DNA from: Sinorhizobium sp. RAC02 | Lineage (GTDB): Bacteria; Pseudomonadota; Alphaproteobacteria; Rhizobiales; Rhizobiaceae | Length of the DNA stretch: 64,000 bases | NCBI RefSeq assembly: GCF_001713395.1 | Contig: NZ_CP016450.1 | Location: 2,418,001 to 2,482,000, forward strand | Direction: 5' to 3' | Shown: positions 62,023-64,000 of the stretch, piece by piece | How positions within the stretch are numbered: the stretch's first letter is position 1 | Layout of the letters: every line of letters starts with the position of its first letter | Program-made: the position numbers and the translations under genes | The notes under the pieces: model-generated | What the model was told of the DNA's origin: nothing | The model's database searches: none | What the model saw: the letters and a program-made list of their open reading frames with translations, nothing else

Positions 62023-63525
62023 TCAGGCGCCGCGGCGATAGCGCGGATAGCTCGACGAGAAAATCTCCTCGACCGGCGGATGGCCATGGGTGCGCTCCGG
62101 ATAACGCGCGACGAGGCCGTCGAACTGACGCTGCGCCCTCTCCTGCTCGGCTTTCGCGTCGAAACCCGGGATTATGCCATCGACCATGACGAAGCGGCCG
62201 TCGATGATCGTGGTTCGCACATCGCGGCCAGAGCTGCTCATCATCAGCGTCTGGATCGGATCGATGACGTGGCCGATGCGATCATGACCCATGTCGATGA
62301 CGATGATATCCGCCTTCGCGCCGGGCTGCAGGCGGCCGAGATCGGGCCGCTTCAACGCATCCGCCCCGCCGAGCGTGCCGGCGTCAAAGTAGTGTTCGGA
62401 GCGCACGCTATCGATCGAGCCGTCCATCACACGCGAGAGTAGCACACCGACCTGCATGTTCTGGATGAAGTCGCACGGCCAGGTGTCCGTGCCGAGACCG
62501 ATGCGCACGCCCATCGCGCGGAACTTGCTGAAACTGTCCATGAAGCCGGCATGGCGGGCCGATACGATCGGGCAATGCACCAGCGTCGCCCCGGCATCGC
62601 GCAGGATATCGAGATCGCGACCGGCGCGCTCCACATTGCGCGTACCGGCAACGAGTTCGCCATGCGGCAGCAGCATGCGGTCGGAAAGCGCACCGATGGA
62701 GTCCAGCCACTCGAGCGGCGTCATGCCATAGGCGCTGGTGATGCGGTCGAATTCCAGCTCCGACTGGCAGCAATGCAGGCGGATCGGAATATCGAGGTCA
62801 CGGCCGGCAGCCACCGTCCGGCGCATGAGGTCCGGCGTACCGGTCTCGATGCGGTCGGGCGCGAGCATGGCGCGCACGGTTGGCGAGCCGAGGCCCTCGA
62901 TCCGTTCTGCGAAAGCCAGCGACTCCGCAAAGTTGCGAAGCCCGCGCTCCTCGTCGAAATGGAAGGCGATACGGCCGTTCTCATCGACATAGCTGTTGCC
63001 GGCGCGATAGGCCGGGCCGAGATAGACGCGCAGGCCGAGATCGTGTGCGGCATCGGCGGCGGCGGAAAACTCGGCAACCGTTTCGCCCCATTCACGGTAG
63101 AACAGCGAGGCGATCGGCAGCGACGTCGTCACACCATTGCGGATGAGCTGGGCGAAGGCATAGCGCTTCTGGAACGCCAGCTCCTCCTGCGTGTACATCT
63201 CATAGGGGCCGCGATCCATGTAGCTCTTCGGCCAGACCCGGCCCTTCTTCCAGGACGGCTGGTTGTCGAAGGCGAGCACGGTCGTGTCGATATCCGAAAG
63301 CGAGTCGAGATCGACGAAACCGGGCGAGATAATCGCATTGCCATAGTCGATGCGTTCAGTGACCTCGCCGGGATAATCGTGTCCGACGAAGACGAGCTTG
63401 TCCCCTTCGAAAACCACGACGCCGTCGTCGAAGATCACGTGGTGGCCATCACGGTGGCCGATGACCCAGCGGGCGGTCAGGAGAACCGGACCGTCGAAGC
63501 GTCCGGAGGGCGGAAGTGTCGTCAT
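62023..63525 (-). CDS. Amidohydrolase-like protein (TRZ/ATZ type) lacking the first metal motif
   Basis: A 500-residue protein of the amidohydrolase superfamily as used by chloro- and amino-triazine or guanine deaminases. Later metal residues are present: H251 in IRLHCCQSE, H288 in LLPHGELV and D347 in GLGTDTWP. The usual HxH after the first beta strand (PGFVxxHxH) instead reads PGFVDLDSLSD (D74, L76). That should abolish or alter one metal site, so it may be a single-metal enzyme with other ligands, or inactive. It is followed on the minus strand by nothing but the terminator. The upstream flavin reductase suggests heterocycle degradation. Confidence 0.82.
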   Translation of the reverse strand: MTTLPPSGRFDGPVLLTARWVIGHRDGHHVIFDDGVVVFEGDKLVFVGHDYPGEVTERIDYGNAIISPGFVDLDSLSDIDTTVLAFDNQPSWKKGRVWPKSYMDRGPYEMYTQEELAFQKRYAFAQLIRNGVTTSLPIASLFYREWGETVAEFSAAADAAHDLGLRVYLGPAYRAGNSYVDENGRIAFHFDEERGLRNFAESLAFAERIEGLGSPTVRAMLAPDRIETGTPDLMRRTVAAGRDLDIPIRLHCCQSELEFDRITSAYGMTPLEWLDSIGALSDRMLLPHGELVAGTRNVERAGRDLDILRDAGATLVHCPIVSARHAGFMDSFSKFRAMGVRIGLGTDTWPCDFIQNMQVGVLLSRVMDGSIDSVRSEHYFDAGTLGGADALKRPDLGRLQPGAKADIIVIDMGHDRIGHVIDPIQTLMMSSSGRDVRTTIIDGRFVMVDGIIPGFDAKAEQERAQRQFDGLVARYPERTHGHPPVEEIFSSSYPRYRRGA

Positions 63526-63568
63526 GCATCTATTCCTCAGTCAAATCTGCCAGTCTTCGCGAGCCCGT

Positions 63569-64000
63569 TCAGGCCAGCTTGGGTGTCAACATCTCGAAGC
63601 GATCCCGGATTGTCGAGCAGGTATCGCCGCCAAGGCGCGCAATGGCATCGATGACGTTCGGATCGACATGCAGGGCCGAATCCACCGCGCCTTCCTGATA
63701 ATGCGCAAAGATGATCTCGCCCATGATGATCTGGCGGGACTTGCCCAGTTCCAGGGTGATATGCCGCCGGCATTCGAAGGCGGCCGGCGCTTCCTTGATC
63801 CAGGGCGCAGCAATCTTCGTGCCGGGCATGGCGGTGAGGCCGGCCTGCTTCAATTCATCGACACCCCGCGGATATTTCGTGCCGCAGGCATGCATGGCCT
63901 CGGCGATGGTATGGGAGACGATGTTGACGGTAAACACCTCTGTCATGCGGATGTTGTGGCCGGTATCCTTGAAGGACATGTCGGCATTGTTCTCGACGCC
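63569..64000 (-). CDS. Flavin reductase-like FMN-binding protein, 5' end cut by window edge
   Basis: The frame runs off the right edge; the part seen codes for GVENNADMSFKDTGHNIRMTEV... through PKLA and stop at 63569. SFKDTGHNI followed by FTVNIVSHTIAEAMH is the FMN-binding pattern of DIM6/NTAB-type flavin reductases, and ECRRHITLELG a later strand. The internal ATG at 63979 is not taken as the start because the upstream codons match the family. It precedes the amidohydrolase by 43 bp and probably shares its operon, supplying reduced flavin to an oxygenase outside the window. Confidence 0.82.
   Translation of the reverse strand, partial: GVENNADMSFKDTGHNIRMTEVFTVNIVSHTIAEAMHACGTKYPRGVDELKQAGLTAMPGTKIAAPWIKEAPAAFECRRHITLELGKSRQIIMGEIIFAHYQEGAVDSALHVDPNVIDAIARLGGDTCSTIRDRFEMLTPKLA

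Overview
The window is high-GC (about 60-65 % by eye), gene-dense alphaproteobacterial DNA. It most resembles Rhizobiaceae (Rhizobium, Agrobacterium, Ensifer, Shinella and relatives). The grounds are the many ABC uptake systems each with a local regulator, the carboxy(nor)spermidine pathway pair, the Wzx/Wzy exopolysaccharide locus, and intergenic palindromic repeats of the rhizobial RIME type. I see no rRNA, tRNA, CRISPR array, insertion sequence or phage gene. The genus, and whether this is chromosome, chromid or plasmid, cannot be settled from the sequence.

Layout. 1-1030: left-truncated cytosine-deaminase-like amidohydrolase. 1122-2885: two L,D-transpeptidases. 3153-7069: metal locus with a PCu(A)C-like protein, a MerR regulator, SCO1 and a Zn/Cd/Pb P-type ATPase behind a textbook MerR promoter. 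7084-9938: carboxy(nor)spermidine decarboxylase and synthase behind a long, structured leader. 10070-24611: catabolic region with a two-component flavin monooxygenase, cupin, amidase, DUF2848 protein, branched-chain-amino-acid-type (HAAT) ABC transporter, Tat-exported amidohydrolase and four regulator types. Two almost identical 16-bp palindromes tie two of its promoters together. 24612-37120: exopolysaccharide locus with WecG-type, GT4 and GINT1-like proteins, Wzx, Wzy, a Wzc/GumC-like protein with a dead kinase domain, a Tat-exported GH5 hydrolase, a FAD oxidoreductase and an acyltransferase.

37349-49974: amine-utilisation region with a flavin monooxygenase, LysR regulator, aldehyde dehydrogenase, trimethylamine/histamine-dehydrogenase-like flavoprotein, complete PotABCD-type transporter, RidA, DUF1028 and an M20 deacylase. 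49978-50598: conserved protein of unknown function. 50725-57123: RbsABC-type sugar transporter, one-piece dihydroxyacetone-type kinase and SorC regulator. 57233-61951: Lrp regulator divergent from a 1016-residue kinase / M23 / class-III aminotransferase fusion and an AapJ-type amino-acid-binding protein. 62023-64000: amidohydrolase lacking its first metal motif, and a right-truncated flavin reductase.

The window reads as a string of nutrient-scavenging cassettes for nitrogenous compounds and polyols, broken by one surface-polysaccharide locus. The least explained parts are the monooxygenase/amidase/DUF2848 pathway, the structured leader of the spermidine genes, the three-domain fusion, and the amine cluster. 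All family assignments rest on motifs, length and context read by eye; no database search was run.
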